A stretch of DNA of 5,256 nucleotides from Clostridia bacterium (GTDB lineage Bacteria > Bacillota > Clostridia > Oscillospirales > CAG-272): NCBI GenBank assembly GCA_017397205.1, contig JAFQJX010000032.1:1-5256 (forward strand), read 5' to 3'. The position numbers were made by a program, and so were the translations under genes. Numbering within the stretch: position 1 is the first letter of the stretch; each line of letters opens with the position of its first letter. A model generated the notes under the pieces. That model did no database searches. It was not told where the DNA came from and saw only the letters and a list, made by a program, of their open reading frames with translations. Of this stretch, positions 4,762 to 5,256 are shown one piece after another.

Positions 4762-5256
4762 TTACGTGGCGCCCATTTGCCGCACGCCGTCCGCGCCGCA
4801 GATATAGCGGGCGTGTTCGGAGAGCAGCGAAAGGTAGGCGCTCTTTTCGCGCGTACCGAATTCCTCAATAAAGGAAAGCGGAGAAAGCTTCTCGCCCTCC
4901 ACGCCCTCCACCACCATATGCCAGCTTTTTCCCCGTCCGCGCCATACCTGCATCTCGCGCGTATATTCCATGTGGGTCAGCGCCTCGCAGACCGAAAGCA
5001 GGGCGGGTAGCTTTTCAAAGGTGTATACCCATTTTTTGTACTGTGCCACCTCTCCCTTTTGCCCCTCGGAGGTGCGGGTGACGTAGATTTCACAGCCGCC
5101 GTCGGAGGAGCGCCAAAGCTGCACGAGCACCTTATCCTGCGTGGCATCAAAGCCCGAGCGCCGCTTGACCTCGTCAAACAGGCGACGCAGAGCACGCCGT
5201 GTTGCAGGGCTTTCTCCGTCCTGGGTCTCGGTGCCAAGACCGAAGTTCTGCATATC
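4762..5256 (-). CDS. MecA-like adaptor protein (5' end beyond window)
   Basis: The frame is open from the right edge to a TAA at 4764-4762; 164 codons are visible plus the stop. The visible N-terminus, DMQNFGLGTET, matches the part of MecA just after the first strand (the LTxEDM..gL pattern). The true start should therefore be roughly 15-20 codons off the edge, and the ATG at 5253 is internal. Two regions agree with the family. The N-terminal domain runs TRRALRRLFDEVKRRSGF then DGGCEIYVTR. After a short linker, a C-terminal domain begins WVYTFEKLPALLSVCEAL and ends LSLLSEHARYICG. MecA family proteins bind unfolded or regulatory proteins through the N-terminal domain and hand them to the ClpC/ClpP protease through the C-terminal domain. 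The inferred total of about 180 residues is at the short end for MecA, mainly because the acidic linker is brief. It is convergent with rpiB. Confidence 0.72.
   Translation of the reverse strand, partial: DMQNFGLGTETQDGESPATRRALRRLFDEVKRRSGFDATQDKVLVQLWRSSDGGCEIYVTRTSEGQKGEVAQYKKWVYTFEKLPALLSVCEALTHMEYTREMQVWRGRGKSWHMVVEGVEGEKLSPLSFIEEFGTREKSAYLSLLSEHARYICGADGVRQMGAT

Noticed and set aside
4684..5010. 108-codon plus-strand open frame opposite the mecA-like gene
   Set aside because: It is antisense to a frame that matches MecA along its length, and it begins inside a hairpin.

Overview
The window looks like chromosomal DNA from a GC-rich member of the Bacillota, most likely a gut-type Clostridia. 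The reasons are a MecA-type adaptor gene, a PlsY acyltransferase, a DUF4349-type lipoprotein, strong Shine-Dalgarno sites and sigma-A-like promoters in AT-rich spacers between GC-rich genes. No name below was checked against a database; all rest on motifs read from the translated sequence.

Layout, left to right. (1) 1-610, minus strand: the N-terminal two thirds or so of a secreted lipoprotein, cut by the window edge. (2) 611-803: a divergent promoter region with a good promoter on each strand, a GC-rich palindrome between them, and a hairpin wedged between the plsY Shine-Dalgarno and its start codon. (3) 804-3962, plus strand: a tightly coupled operon of plsY, a methyltransferase of unknown substrate, tsaE and tsaB, in which each stop codon overlaps the next start (ATGA, GTGA, ATGA). 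(4) 4026-4478: rpiB, 63 bases after tsaB with its own Shine-Dalgarno, followed by a strong intrinsic terminator. (5) About 4559-4744: a non-coding mosaic of small hairpins and short direct repeats lying between convergent genes. (6) 4762-5256, minus strand: a MecA-like adaptor gene whose first codons are beyond the right edge.

The operon combines membrane phospholipid synthesis (PlsY), two of the proteins for the t6A modification of ANN-decoding tRNAs (TsaE, TsaB), a probable RNA- or protein-directed methyltransferase, and pentose phosphate isomerisation (RpiB). This is ordinary housekeeping content. TsaD and RimI, which often accompany tsaE-tsaB, are not in the window.

I found no defence, CRISPR or mobile-gene system. 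The parts most worth a second look are the hairpin mosaic at 4559-4744, the hairpin in the plsY leader, the His-to-Ser change at residue 10 of RpiB, and the uncharacterised methyltransferase.
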